NCBI GenBank assembly: GCA_965153355.1
Contig: OZ231127.1
Coordinates: forward strand, 78,678,001-78,742,000
Source of the DNA: Flaccisagitta enflata
Lineage: Eukaryota > Chaetognatha > Sagittoidea > Aphragmophora
Reading direction: 5' to 3'
Length of the DNA: 64,000 nt
Shown here: positions 55,311 to 64,000 of the stretch, piece after piece
Numbering within the stretch: position 1 is the first letter of the stretch
How the letters are laid out: every line of letters starts with the position of its first letter
Translations under genes and position numbers: made by a program
The notes under the pieces: generated by a model
Seen by the model: the letters and a program-made list of their open reading frames with translations, nothing else
What the model was told of the DNA's origin: nothing
The model's database searches: none

Positions 55311-57388
55311 TTATGTCCTATATCGTCATTCTACTATGTATTGGTTACAAATTCAATTTCAACCCTTATCTTCCTCAGTAAATTTTCTTTTTCTACACTC
55401 ATCAGTGCAGTAGGCCTTCTTACCCTTGTTGCCTCGGGTGTCGTAAGCTCCAGACGGAGTGAACACAAATTTGGTAAACTTTTGAGGCTTTTTCAAATTT
55501 TCAAAAGATGAATTGCTTTCAACTCAAGTTCATACATTTCAATAACACAATCGATCAAATTATCAGTCCTGCTTTAATTTTCCTCTGGTCGAGATTGACT
55601 TAATCCACGCAACCTTCTTTTAACATGCGTCCTCAGATCACTACGAAACGGTATGTACGTCGGTCCAATCGTCCGTCTGTTCATCTGACCATTTTATCCT
55701 TCCATGGGTCCATTGATCTACGATTTAGTTAGGACGCATCGTAAGCTATACCCATTGGCCAATGTAGTATTCCGCCAAAAATAGCTGCCCATTCGGTAAT
55801 AGCTTTTGTCTAGTAAAGTAATAATAAATGAATCAGCGAAAAACAAATAATGATAAAAACAATATGATACAATATCAATGATATCATGCTTCGACGACCG
55901 GAGGAAATATCAACGGGAGATCAATAACGACTCAATTGCTGAGAAGGCCTCATCGAGAGAAATGAGAACAATTTCAAGTGGAGGCCGATCAATCTCTCAT
56001 TTCATTCTCTCTCTGTCTCTTTCCCCAATTCTCTGAGGGGACTTTAAGTTTAACACGATGAAACAGAATGATATCTAGGCGTAATGGGCGTTCCACGTTA
56101 ACAGGCTGAAACAAGAATGATATCTGGGCGGAAAGGGCGTCCCTGGTTACCACTGCCTCCATCGGAAACAAAAGCGGGAATCACACAATCCTATTTGTTC
56201 CCTTATAAACCTCTCTTCTCCCATTTTATTGTTTCTTTTGAATTTGATTCGTGAGAGTTGCTCGACATTCAATAATCTAATTTTCCTCTTAACGTGTCAT
56301 GGCACTATGAATTTCGAAGGTCTCTATGCCCACCCTTAACAAGAGCGACACATGTTGCTTGTGTAAAGTGATTTTCGGGGTTGTAGGCTTTCAATCTAGT
56401 ATTAATAAATTCATAGTTCATGCCAAAAATTGGACAAAAGCAGTCTTTTGATTTCAGATTTTAGGTGTGTCAACGCACCTCTTTAACTGGCTGTGTCCGT
56501 TGGTCTGTCCGTCGGTTGGTCTGTTGGTCGATGACGCAGTCTTTCGACGATCTATACGGCGCACCTTATTGGCCTTTTTTCTATCTTTCCAAAGTCTGTG
56601 ACAGAGCACATCTTCATCAATTGTGGACCTGAAATCCGTATGTATACCAGCACAACCCCACCCAATGTTTCAATATCCCACAAATCCTGTTATGAATAAA
56701 ACAAATACCCTCTTAAGTTAAACTGAAGTCCTTGGGAGACCTCCAAGCCAACTTCTGTGAAGCTTAAATCCATTTCTTTTCTTTCTTTAAAAAACATTTG
56801 ATTCTCTCAAATATATACTTGAATGCGGTTTCCAAAATTGAGTAGGTTGAGACTTAATTCCTTCAAATAGCACTTTGGTATGAAAATGCAATGATGCTTA
56901 TATAGATTTAACTTTCTCACTAAAAACAATATAAGTGATAGTTTAAAAAAAATAGTTACAAAAAACAATACCGTGAAATCCGATTCTCGTGGATTTCAAT
57001 GGACCGACAATTTCATTGACAGGTTTCCAAAAGTGGAACGTGGAAATAAGATTGTTTCATCACTTCAGCCCTGTAATACTTAAAGCGCCAAATGTAGGGC
57101 GGCGACATTACAATTTCAGCTACAGCAGTGTGCAAAAAAAGTCTGCCATAATGTAATTCAAAAATACAAAACATAAAAAAATTTCATATAATATTTATTT
57201 CTGTGTCTCAAATTCTCATGGCCTTAATTTAATACCCTGAAAAAAGCCAACACTTTATCCATATCTCTTTCATGAAATCCTTTAAAAAAGGAAAAGGTTT
57301 GGCCTTACTCGCACCTGCAATCTATTTCTAGATAACCCTACTTTTGGGTACTTATGCACTGATACTCATTCAATTCCATATCATTGTC

Positions 57389-57551
57389 CTTTTTGGGCAG
57401 CGGCCCCAAAGGCCAGTATTCTGTAGAGGAAAATACCGTTTTCCATGTGCAGCCCTTTGGTGCTGCTGCCCTGCTCTTGCTTCATTTCTAATCATATCAC
57501 ATTTGAAATCATGGTATTGGGTATCGCTGACCAAGCGCGATCCGTGGATGA
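57389..57551 (-). mobile_element. Family A element, minimal (no interior)
   Basis: GGGCAGCGGCCCCAAAGGCC, 40 bp, then GCCCTTTGGTGCTGCTGCCC TGCTC and module GGTATTGGGTATCGCTGACC AAGCGCGATCC. The tandem interior is absent, leaving only arms and terminal module. Confidence 0.72.
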
Positions 57552-57996
57552 CAAACTGTTTAGTTCCATTAAAGGTGCGTTCTATAAGAGGACTCTCAGT
57601 CTCTCAGTCCATCCGTCAATTTATACATTTGGGCCTGCGTCTACGTCTCTCTGTCCGTTATCTACGCTGCTCTAGTCTTTAAAAGTCATTCGCCAATTCA
57701 ATATCACAACCCAGCCCAGCCCTGCCCAGCCCGGCCAAGCCCAGCCCGGCCAATCGCCTTCAGGTTAGGCAAAGCAAAGGTAAACTGGTAACCTAACTGA
57801 CCTTGCTGGCTTTCCCCTTCCACTATCCCGGCAATTCTCACCTAATCTTTAAAAGCTTTACGGCCGCAATTTAACCCTGTTGTCAACATAGACGTAAAGA
57901 AGATGTGGGTCGTATCGCTTTGATGAACCATTTCAATCTAATCCTGATCTCAAGTCTCAAGCCTTTTGTGTACGTACTAAGAATCGACATTTAATA

Positions 57997-58575
57997 GTCG
58001 CAAAAGCGTTAGATGGTCAGCGGTACCCGTGCCCTGCCTAAGCAGGTTGTGGTTGAAATTGAGGGGGGGAGCAGGGCAGCGGCCCCGAAGGGGTCGATGA
58101 CCTATGCTTTCACACATATGGGGGATTTTCTCCTTCTCCTTCTCCTCCTCCTCCTCCTCTGTCCTCCCCCCTCAAATCTGTCTCGGGGCTAAATTCCAGT
58201 TGAGGCCCAAATCCCAGTCTTGAGGCCCATCCAGCCTCAGAAGCCCAATCTATCAGCCCAAATCCTAGCCTGGAGGCTGAGATTTGGGCCTCAAGGCGTG
58301 GATCTTGGCCTCTTGGCTGAGATTTTGACATTGAGGCTGAGATTTGGGCCTCAAGACTGAAATCTGGGCCTCCAGGCTAGGATTTGGGCTTTGAGGCTAG
58401 GATTTGGGCCTTGAGGCTGGGATGTGGGCCTCAAGACTGGGATTTGGGCCTCAAGACTGGAATTTGGGCCTCCAGACTGGGATTTGAGGGGGGGGGACGT
58501 AGAAGGAGAAGGAGAAAATCCCCCATATGTGTGAAAGCATAGGTCATCGACCCCTTCGGGGCCGCTGCCCAAAAA
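57997..58575 (+). mobile_element. Family A foldback element, complete
   Basis: Module GGTCAGCGGTACCCGTGCCC TGCC, arm AGCAGGGCAGCGGCCCCGAA GGGGTCGATGACCTATGCTT TCACACATATGGGGGATTTT. The interior units GGCTGAGATTTGGGCCTCAA are inverted about an axis near 58270. The right arm is an almost perfect inverted copy ending CGGGGCCGCTGCCCAAAAAG. Confidence 0.9.
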
Positions 58576-58796
58576 GGACGACCCTTTCCTAAGCATAAAA
58601 GCTACATAATTTTAAAGGAATTGTTCGAATAAAGATTCCGAGTCAAATGCTGTGAATCGGTCCGTCCCTGGTTCAAAGGATTTTTTTGGTGCGATTTTAC
58701 GCAATTCATGGGTCATTCTAGACTAACCCTGCCCAAATGCCCTTTCTGCCGTGTCTCGGATGGGCAACAAGGGCAGGCACATAACGGTGCGAAAAA

Positions 58797-58828
58797 AACA
58801 TTCATTCATTCATTCATTCATTCATTCA
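58797..58828. repeat. (CATT)n microsatellite
   Basis: Perfect array directly abutting the end of the coding exon at 58829. Confidence 0.95.
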
Positions 58829-59172
58829 CCTTTTTGGCGCCATCTCGGCGAGACCGTCGTCCAATTGTAAACAGAAGAGCGCCGAAGTGTCGCTCTCTTC
58901 CGGGGCGGCGCTGGTTTTGGAAACGGCTTCGACGCCGCTGAGGCCGGCTTTGAGGACAGACGAGATGCCACCAGCAGCGCCACCGCCACCGCCACTTCCG
59001 ATCCTGACGCCGCTGCCACCACTCCCCATACGAACGGTATCGACTAAACTACTAAGGCTGACTTGAGCGCCGCTCGGACGTTTGACGGAATCGGCGCTGA
59101 TCCGAACGGCGCCGGCGCTGCCAACATCCAGTCGAGACATCGGAACCGCGATCTCTACTTCACCATCGACGT
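58826..59172 (-). CDS. Exon 3' of a beta-propeller-like gene (Gly/Ser-rich tail)
   Basis: The acceptor uses a (CT)n array (CTCTCTCTCTCACACCAG) before ACGTCGATGG. The exon starts with two bases of a split codon, matching the exon ending at 59282. It reads VDGEVEIAVPMSRLDVGSAG, then AVRISADSVKRPSGAQVSL, a glycine/serine-rich linker (GSGGSGVRIGSGGGGGAAGG), ISSVLKAGLSGVEAVSKTSA and SALFCLQLDDGLAEMAPKR, with a TGA at 58826. Just before the stop is AAAAG|GTGAAT, a usable 5' splice site, so it may instead continue. GC content is much higher than the surroundings. The tail looks disordered, and its function is unknown. Confidence 0.6.
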
Positions 59173-59179
59173 CTGGTGT

Positions 59180-59213
<34 letters not shown>

Positions 59214-59281
59214 AATTAGAGAGAGTGTGTGTGTTTGTCGTCAAGCCCTTAACATCAAGTACGCGAGTTTCAGTAACTTAC

Positions 59282-59350
59282 TTGGCTCGGTTGAACGTGG
59301 CATGACTCCCCGTAGAAACACGGAAGTACCATCGGCCGCAGTCGCGAAAA
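59282..59350 (-). CDS. Middle exon of the beta-propeller-like gene
   Basis: A 69-bp exon, phase 1 at both ends, between TCTCTGAGAATGCAG-type acceptor (CAG at 59351) and the consensus 5' splice site GAGCCAA|GTAAGT. With one base from the upstream exon it reads VFATAADGTSVFLRGVMPRS TEP. ATAADGTSVFLRG has the look of a beta-propeller strand pair (hydrophobic-D-G-hydrophobic). The reading frame is fixed by phase matching on both sides. Confidence 0.6.
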
Positions 59351-59430
59351 CTGCATTCTCTGAACGATCAAGTAAAAGTCATATAAAATCTGAAAGAGCT
59401 GAAAGTCACAAATTGGTAGAGCTGAAACAC

Positions 59431-59548
59431 ACACACACTCACAGACAGACGAACAGACAGACAGTCACGCGCACAAAAACACACACACACACACACACAC
59501 TCACAGACAGACGAACAGACAGACAGTCACGCGCACAAAAACACACAC
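59431..59548. repeat. Tandem duplication of a 60-bp CA/CAGA unit
   Basis: CACTCACAGACAGACGAACA GACAGACAGTCACGCGCACA occurs twice (about 59435 and 59497), with (AC)n between. It lies within the intron between 59351 and 59558. Confidence 0.85.
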
Positions 59549-59558
59549 ACAAACAAAC

Positions 59559-59725
59559 CTTGGCAAAGGAAGAGATAGGGTTGTGGTAGGACGATTTGAG
59601 CAACGACATGAGTCTTAAGCACATCAAGAAGGGAAACGACTCCATTCTTCGCGATCGTCACCACGATTGACGGAAACTGTCCCAACAACTTCACGTCCGT
59701 GATTTTGTCTTCATCCGACGCCACA
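59559..59725 (-). CDS. Upstream exon of the beta-propeller-like gene
   Basis: A 167-bp exon following an excellent acceptor (TTCTTTTTTGTTTCAG) and ending CCAAG|GTTTGT. It reads VASDEDKITDVKLLGQFPSI, VVTIAKNGVVSLLDVLKTHV and VAQIVLPQPYLFLCQ, leaving one base. The pattern 'IVVTIAKNGVVSLLDV' then 'VVAQIVLP' then 'LFLCQVFATAADGTSVFL' across the splice is typical of WD40-type blades, as found in WD/Lgl/tomosyn-like proteins. No diagnostic WD dipeptide is visible in these exons, so family membership is tentative. Earlier exons, at higher coordinates, were not recognised. Confidence 0.6.
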
Positions 59726-60814
59726 CTGAAACAAAAAAGAATTCTTTGTTCATCAGTAGATAATGAGGTACAGTGGTGTAAAATAGGTCATCAGCGACAC
59801 CGAATCATTATCCTAGTTCACAGATGATCATGATGCTCCAGAAATATTCAAACAAGTTTACTTATCGTTTAACACAGAAATTTAGAAGGGAAAAAAAAAT
59901 TCATCCTGGAATTCAAAGCCAAACGTTTTGCATACAGACGCCTAAAAAAACCCGCATGTAAAGTTGTTTTCAATCTTTGATTGCAAGGGGACTGGTTATA
60001 TTTTGACAAGACATGTCATCCACGAGTTGTTCAGCCACTGATAACTGATGTTATTACTCAAAGATCTTTTTTGGATTGGTACCCACTGCGCTTTCTTGTT
60101 TATTCTAGATAACGATCTCCTAAGATTTTTTTTAGCTCGAAATCGGGGAGAGGGAGAAAATCAAGTTCAGTAAGCTTTATTTACGCTCTGTTATTACTGA
60201 CTTAAAGAGTAATGGAAACCCGCCAAAAAAAAGGTAGAACATAGGACTTCAACTCATTTCATAAAAATCTTATATAATGGCAATAGCCAACAATCTACCT
60301 GTACGAAGAAAAATGTTAGTCCCTTAGTCCCTCAGTCCTTTGAGGTTCAATTGTAGTTTGAAAGCCACACATCTGGTACCATTGCCGTGCAACTCTATCT
60401 CTCCGTCAGTTGGTCGGTCTGTCCGTTGCTTGATTTTGAAAATTCTATGTTCAAAATATCCAAAATTGACCAGTCACTAGTTTTAAAAATCAAAAGTGTA
60501 AATCAGTAAAGGAAAAAGTTGCATATTCACCAAAATTTTCAACGACTTTCCAATATAAAAAATAAAGACTATAAATACTTCCAAATAAAAAATATAATGC
60601 TTTTATAAGTGCAAAAAATATCAGTGATTATTCTCTGAGCAAATACTAAGCAAAAGATTTTTGGTGATACCAAGAAACCATTTGTAAAGAGAAAAAAATC
60701 TGATTTGATCATTGTGCTCTTATGGCCTCTGAGTTAGTGAGTTTATTAATCGGAAAGCATGCTATTCTCCGCTCGCGACGGCCGCCAATAACTCTGAAAA
60801 TCATGACGCTTTTT

Positions 60815-61800
60815 TCATCTGCAGTAAGAGAATTGAACAAATGCTCGGCATCTTGCTGCAATTAAATCTCCCATGCTTTTTCCACATGGCATTCCACTTC
60901 TGTAATGTCGTGAGTGATAACCACCTCGTTCCATTTCTCCATTCCTCTCAGCTTCTTTGCCATCAGGAGCATTGCCCTCTTTTTTTTCTGAGCATGCAAA
61001 TTTAATCACCAGGGGGCGCAAATTGTTACTGTTTGATGTTCCAACACGAAAATGATTAACAATGTCCATAGAAGGATCCAGGTCCAGGTCCAAGTCACCA
61101 GAAAGCAATTTGATCATGGCAAGATCGTCATCTGTTTCCTGTATACCAAAAATGATGACGTTGTTTCTCTTTCGTTTGCATAATACCCATTCTGGAACAA
61201 ATTGCACAGGTGTGCCTTTATTCATTGTGGCAGGGTTGGTTGAACTTTGTGGAGAATTGTGAATTTCATCCACTTTTGCCTTGATGGCTTGAAATTCGGT
61301 TTGGAGCTCCTGTAATCTGACATCAGTTGATGTTCTTTCTCCAATGGGCATCCATCTTGGTCTTCAAATTCATCTTTGATACGCCTGTTTTTTTCCATCT
61401 CCTCCACAAACTTGCGATTTGTTGCATCTAACTGTTGTTGTAATTTAGTCAATTTCTTTCCAAAGGCTCCGCAAACTTGCGATTTGTTGCATCTAACTGT
61501 TGTTGTGTTTTAGTCAGTTTCTTTCCAAGGGCATCAAATTCGGTTTTTGAGGCAAACTGATGCTTAACCACTTCGGCTTTGAATGAATCAGCACTTGTGA
61601 TATGTTTTTCCATTTTAATGGTTAGCATGGCAATTGTTTCATTCAAAGCTGTATGATTATTGTTAATGCCTACCACGACTTTTTCAAAACCTTCAAAACC
61701 TTTTTTAAAGGTCATGAGTAGCATCCATTTTGCTTTCCATTCATTTGTTTCTTTGACTCTTTTTCCAGTTGCGCAATATCATGCTGTATTGTCTCCATGT
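60815..61800 (-). pseudogene. Degenerate LINE ORF1 (coiled coil plus RNA-binding domain)
   Basis: Three overlapping frames in minus orientation together resemble ORF1 of a Jockey/L1-type non-LTR retrotransposon. This is the RNA-binding chaperone that coats element RNA. From 61800 a short start METIQHDIAQLEKESKKQMN soon stops. From 61724 a coiled coil (IAMLTIKMEKHITSADSF, TKTQQQLDATNRKF) continues. After a frameshift near 61450 a second QQQLDATNRKF appears, caused by a 64-bp direct duplication (61401-61530). After another frameshift near 61350 the frame holds RLQELQTEFQAIKAKVDEIH and the RNA-recognition-like block KRNNVIIFGIQETDDDLAMI ... VGTSNSNNLRPLVIKFAC. The rest frays out at 60815. No ORF2 follows. 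The fragment at 2419 cannot be assigned to the same family by eye. Confidence 0.8.
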
Positions 61801-62334
61801 CTTGAGCTTTATTAGATTGTCAGAGCAGGATGAAACCGGGACTGTTCTAGATAGCTCTTTATCTCAAAGAGTGGCGCTTGTGCCAACTGCCCCAGTGCTC
61901 AGTGACTTCCAACTCTGCGATAATCAGCTTAGGTTAACCTCTGCGTAAGATCTGGGCCTTTGGTTCAGTAATAGTTTGTTTTTTTAGTCATGAAGGAGTA
62001 AAGGTTTGGTAACACAAATTCTTAGCTGTAGTTGTTACACAAGAAGACCGAGGTTGGAGAACTGATTCAACTTGGACTTTAGATTCCAAACAAATATGAG
62101 GCGATGAGAGAGTGAGACCACGATAGCGATTTTTTTTTGATGATGAAATAAAATCAAGCCCATTAATGATGGTAGTTTCTTTCAAAGTTTTGACCCTTCC
62201 TGTTGACTGATTGAGATGAAAATTTTCAGCCGATTACATTATGGTTAAAGCAGTTTTTTGATGATTTTTCTTGGAAAGCCGCGAAGGTCGAAGAGAGATC
62301 GTGTTTCTTCGCCACATCACGTTTTTATAACATG

Positions 62335-62497
62335 GTAAATTGATGAGAAATTGAAAAAAATGCAAAATTCCTATTGAATAAATGGAAAGTTGCCACCAAG
62401 GCCTCAGATATGCCCTGCTCTTACTCAGCTTCTTCAGCTAATCACTCCAAGCAGGGCATCGGGTACCGCTGACCATGTGCGATCCTTGGATGACTAG
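62335..62497 (-). mobile_element. Family A terminal part, AT-rich-interior subtype
   Basis: AACATGGTAAATTGATGAGA AATTG interior unit, then GCCCTGCTCTTACTCAGC, AAGCAGGGCATCGGGTACCG CTGACCATGTGCGATCCTTG. It is very close to the right side of the copy at 54812-55310. The arm GGCCGCTGCC is lost. Confidence 0.7.
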
Positions 62498-63471
62498 TTC
62501 CTTTTACATGTGTTTATAAAATGTTATTATGCACACTTTGGCCATATGTCTGAGTGGCATTTCCAAAGTTGGCTGATACCGACCCCCCATTGATAAAGGT
62601 CAACATTTTCAGGTCTCAAATTAAAGTTTTTAATGTGATTTCACCTCTCTTTGAACCTGAGATAACAGTGAAAAATCTTCAGTCCCAATGGGACCAATGA
62701 GGCGGAGTTCTACTGTATTGGTTTTAATATTGATCAAAGTGCATTTTTGAATCAACACATCAGCAATGTTATTCTAAAATGGGGGATGGAATGAATCAAT
62801 TGACAAATAACACCTGTTCAATGATTATTGTCCCAAAATCAAACAACTGTCACATCTCAAGGGAGATACTTAACCATTTGCGGATTTTTTCACTAGAAAG
62901 AGCTTGAAAAAATCTTCATTTTGATCATGAATTTTTCCTAAATTGCTTCAGAAAAAATCAAATAAGATCCAAAACGATGAAAACATTCCCCATGCAAATC
63001 ACTGCAAAATTACCAAAAAAAGCAAATCAACTTGAAATGTCTGCCAAACCTATAAGAATACAGATAATCAGATGCGGATTTCATGACTGAAAAGCTTATG
63101 AAAAGTTCTTTAATTTGCCCATGGATTTTGATTGATTTCTTGTAGGCAAATGTCTTCTAAACTACAACCTAAGTTGTTGAAAAATGGATAGTTAGATGTT
63201 GTAAGCTGGTGGTCCTGGGGTGATTATATTAAAAACAAGTAACCAAATTGGGACAAAATCTAGAAGACGGTGTGTAATATTCTAGGATATACTCATCTGA
63301 TATCTAATATCAGGGATTTATATTGTTCCTCACCTGCAATAATGAGGCCTTCACAGTTGTAGCACTACTGGGACAATAATCATTGGACAGGTGTTAACAA
63401 CAAAAAACAATAAAAACAACAGGTACCACAGCCATGAATTAAACTACCGTCTCGCTTGCAATTTTGCTCAC

Positions 63472-63603
63472 CTGCTTGTTTACAATATTGCTGGCAACCG
63501 CCATTTTGAACATCACAAGGATGGAGAGGAGGGATTCTTTCACAACCATGTTTGTTTGCATGCAATGTGTATCCAGGTCCACAAGAACAGTGATAAGTGT
63601 CAC
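63472..63603 (-). CDS. EGF-like domain exon (phase 1-1)
   Basis: A 132-bp exon bounded by GTGGCGCAG|GTGACA and GCAG|GTGAGC, phase 1 at both ends, as is usual for EGF modules in extracellular proteins. It encodes the second half of one EGF-like domain (GDTYHCSCGPGYTLHANKHG then C: the C-x-C...GY...C ending) and the first half of the next (HPCDVQNGGCQQYCKQAG: the C....NGGC..C start). The split in mid-domain and the NGGCQQYC style resemble fibulin/SCUBE/matrilin-type matrix proteins. Such domains are disulphide-bonded and secreted. The neighbouring exons were not identified. A CAG|GTGAGG donor-like site at 63337 is present, but the frame before it does not continue this domain in phase. Confidence 0.75.
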
Positions 63604-64000
63604 CTGCGCCACAATCAATTGATTTAGATTTTTACTTGTGTACCGTTTTTTTCCCCAGGGACTACCACGCCACTGCTGGATATAACGATATTCTGGATTA
63701 AGATCCATATTTTTTTGGTCTGTAAATTTTTATAATTTTTGTAATGTTAATTTTACCTGATTTAACGACACCTGATATAACAGCCAAACCTGATTTAAAG
63801 TCATTTTTTTTAGGTCCCTAGGATTTTATTTTCCTGATTTAGTGACATTGACATTTTATTTTATTATATAATTTTTTTTACTTAAAATTTCCATTGAAGC
63901 TTTGATAAATTATAAAATTGATGGAAAATATTTTAACATAAACTAAGACTTTAAACACAAAATTGAACAAGATAGCAGCTGTAGAATAAAAAAAAATGAA

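Noticed and set aside
63325-63380. Additional EGF or cysteine-rich exon before the CAG|GTGAGG site at 63337
   Set aside because: The only open reading (NDYCPSSATTVKASLLQ) does not continue the upstream exon's phase 1 and lacks the EGF cysteine pattern.

Overview
This is a window from a large, repeat-rich animal nuclear genome, most likely an invertebrate. It has no prokaryotic gene layout. Genes appear only as short exons with GT/AG splice sites separated by kilobases of non-coding DNA, and both intron phase and the encoded domains (EGF-like module, seven-helix receptor, Jockey/CR1-type LINE) are metazoan. I cannot name the species. The sequence is mostly AT-rich, saturated with microsatellites ((AG)n, (AC)n, (GAAA)n, (GAA)n, (AATG)n) and with inverted-repeat mobile elements.

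Host genes. All the better-supported exons lie on the minus strand: a divergent class A-like GPCR (exons at 18451-18173, 16988-16746 and 15248-15132, all phase 0); a two-exon 3' end of an unrecognised protein (47209-47087 joined to 46843-46621); three consecutive exons of a beta-propeller-like protein (59725-59559, 59350-59282, 59172-58826); and a phase 1-1 EGF exon at 63603-63472. Weaker candidate exons are at 30332-30441 (+), 54559-54687 (+), 53036-53307 (+) and 46169-45868 (-).

Retrotransposons. A 5'-truncated LINE reverse transcriptase fragment (2419-3255, -) and a frameshifted LINE ORF1 (60815-61800, -) are both dead.

DNA elements. Several carry visible terminal inverted repeats and target-site duplications: two hAT-like non-autonomous elements (25697-26719 and 33627-34642), three TA-flanked MITEs (19737-20901, 24780-25381, 39049-39627), a 749-bp element with a 5-bp duplication (15325-16073), two elements with ACCGTATTT ends (17162-17504 and 24719-27888) and three copies of a GC-rich 'GAGTGAGCGAAG' element. 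Two abundant families dominate. Here I call them family A, a modular foldback element with GGGCAGCGGCCCC arms and an interior of short 'CAGGCCTCAAATC'-like tandem units, and family B, a 150-250-bp element that begins with a 7-bp-stem hairpin whose two arms covary between copies. Some loci are A/B chimeras, and several elements are nested in one another.

Tandem arrays. A 24-bp (8-codon) minisatellite occupies 11965-13390, an ATCTCCCC array occupies 5834-6535, and five copies of a 131-bp satellite occupy 31924-32567.

Stretches not listed (roughly 6540-7590, 8850-9570, 18930-19730, 20905-21540, 30445-31170, 44665-45860, 47590-49740, 55315-57385 and 62500-63470) are AT-rich, and I saw no supportable feature in them apart from short homopolymers and degenerate family-B scraps.
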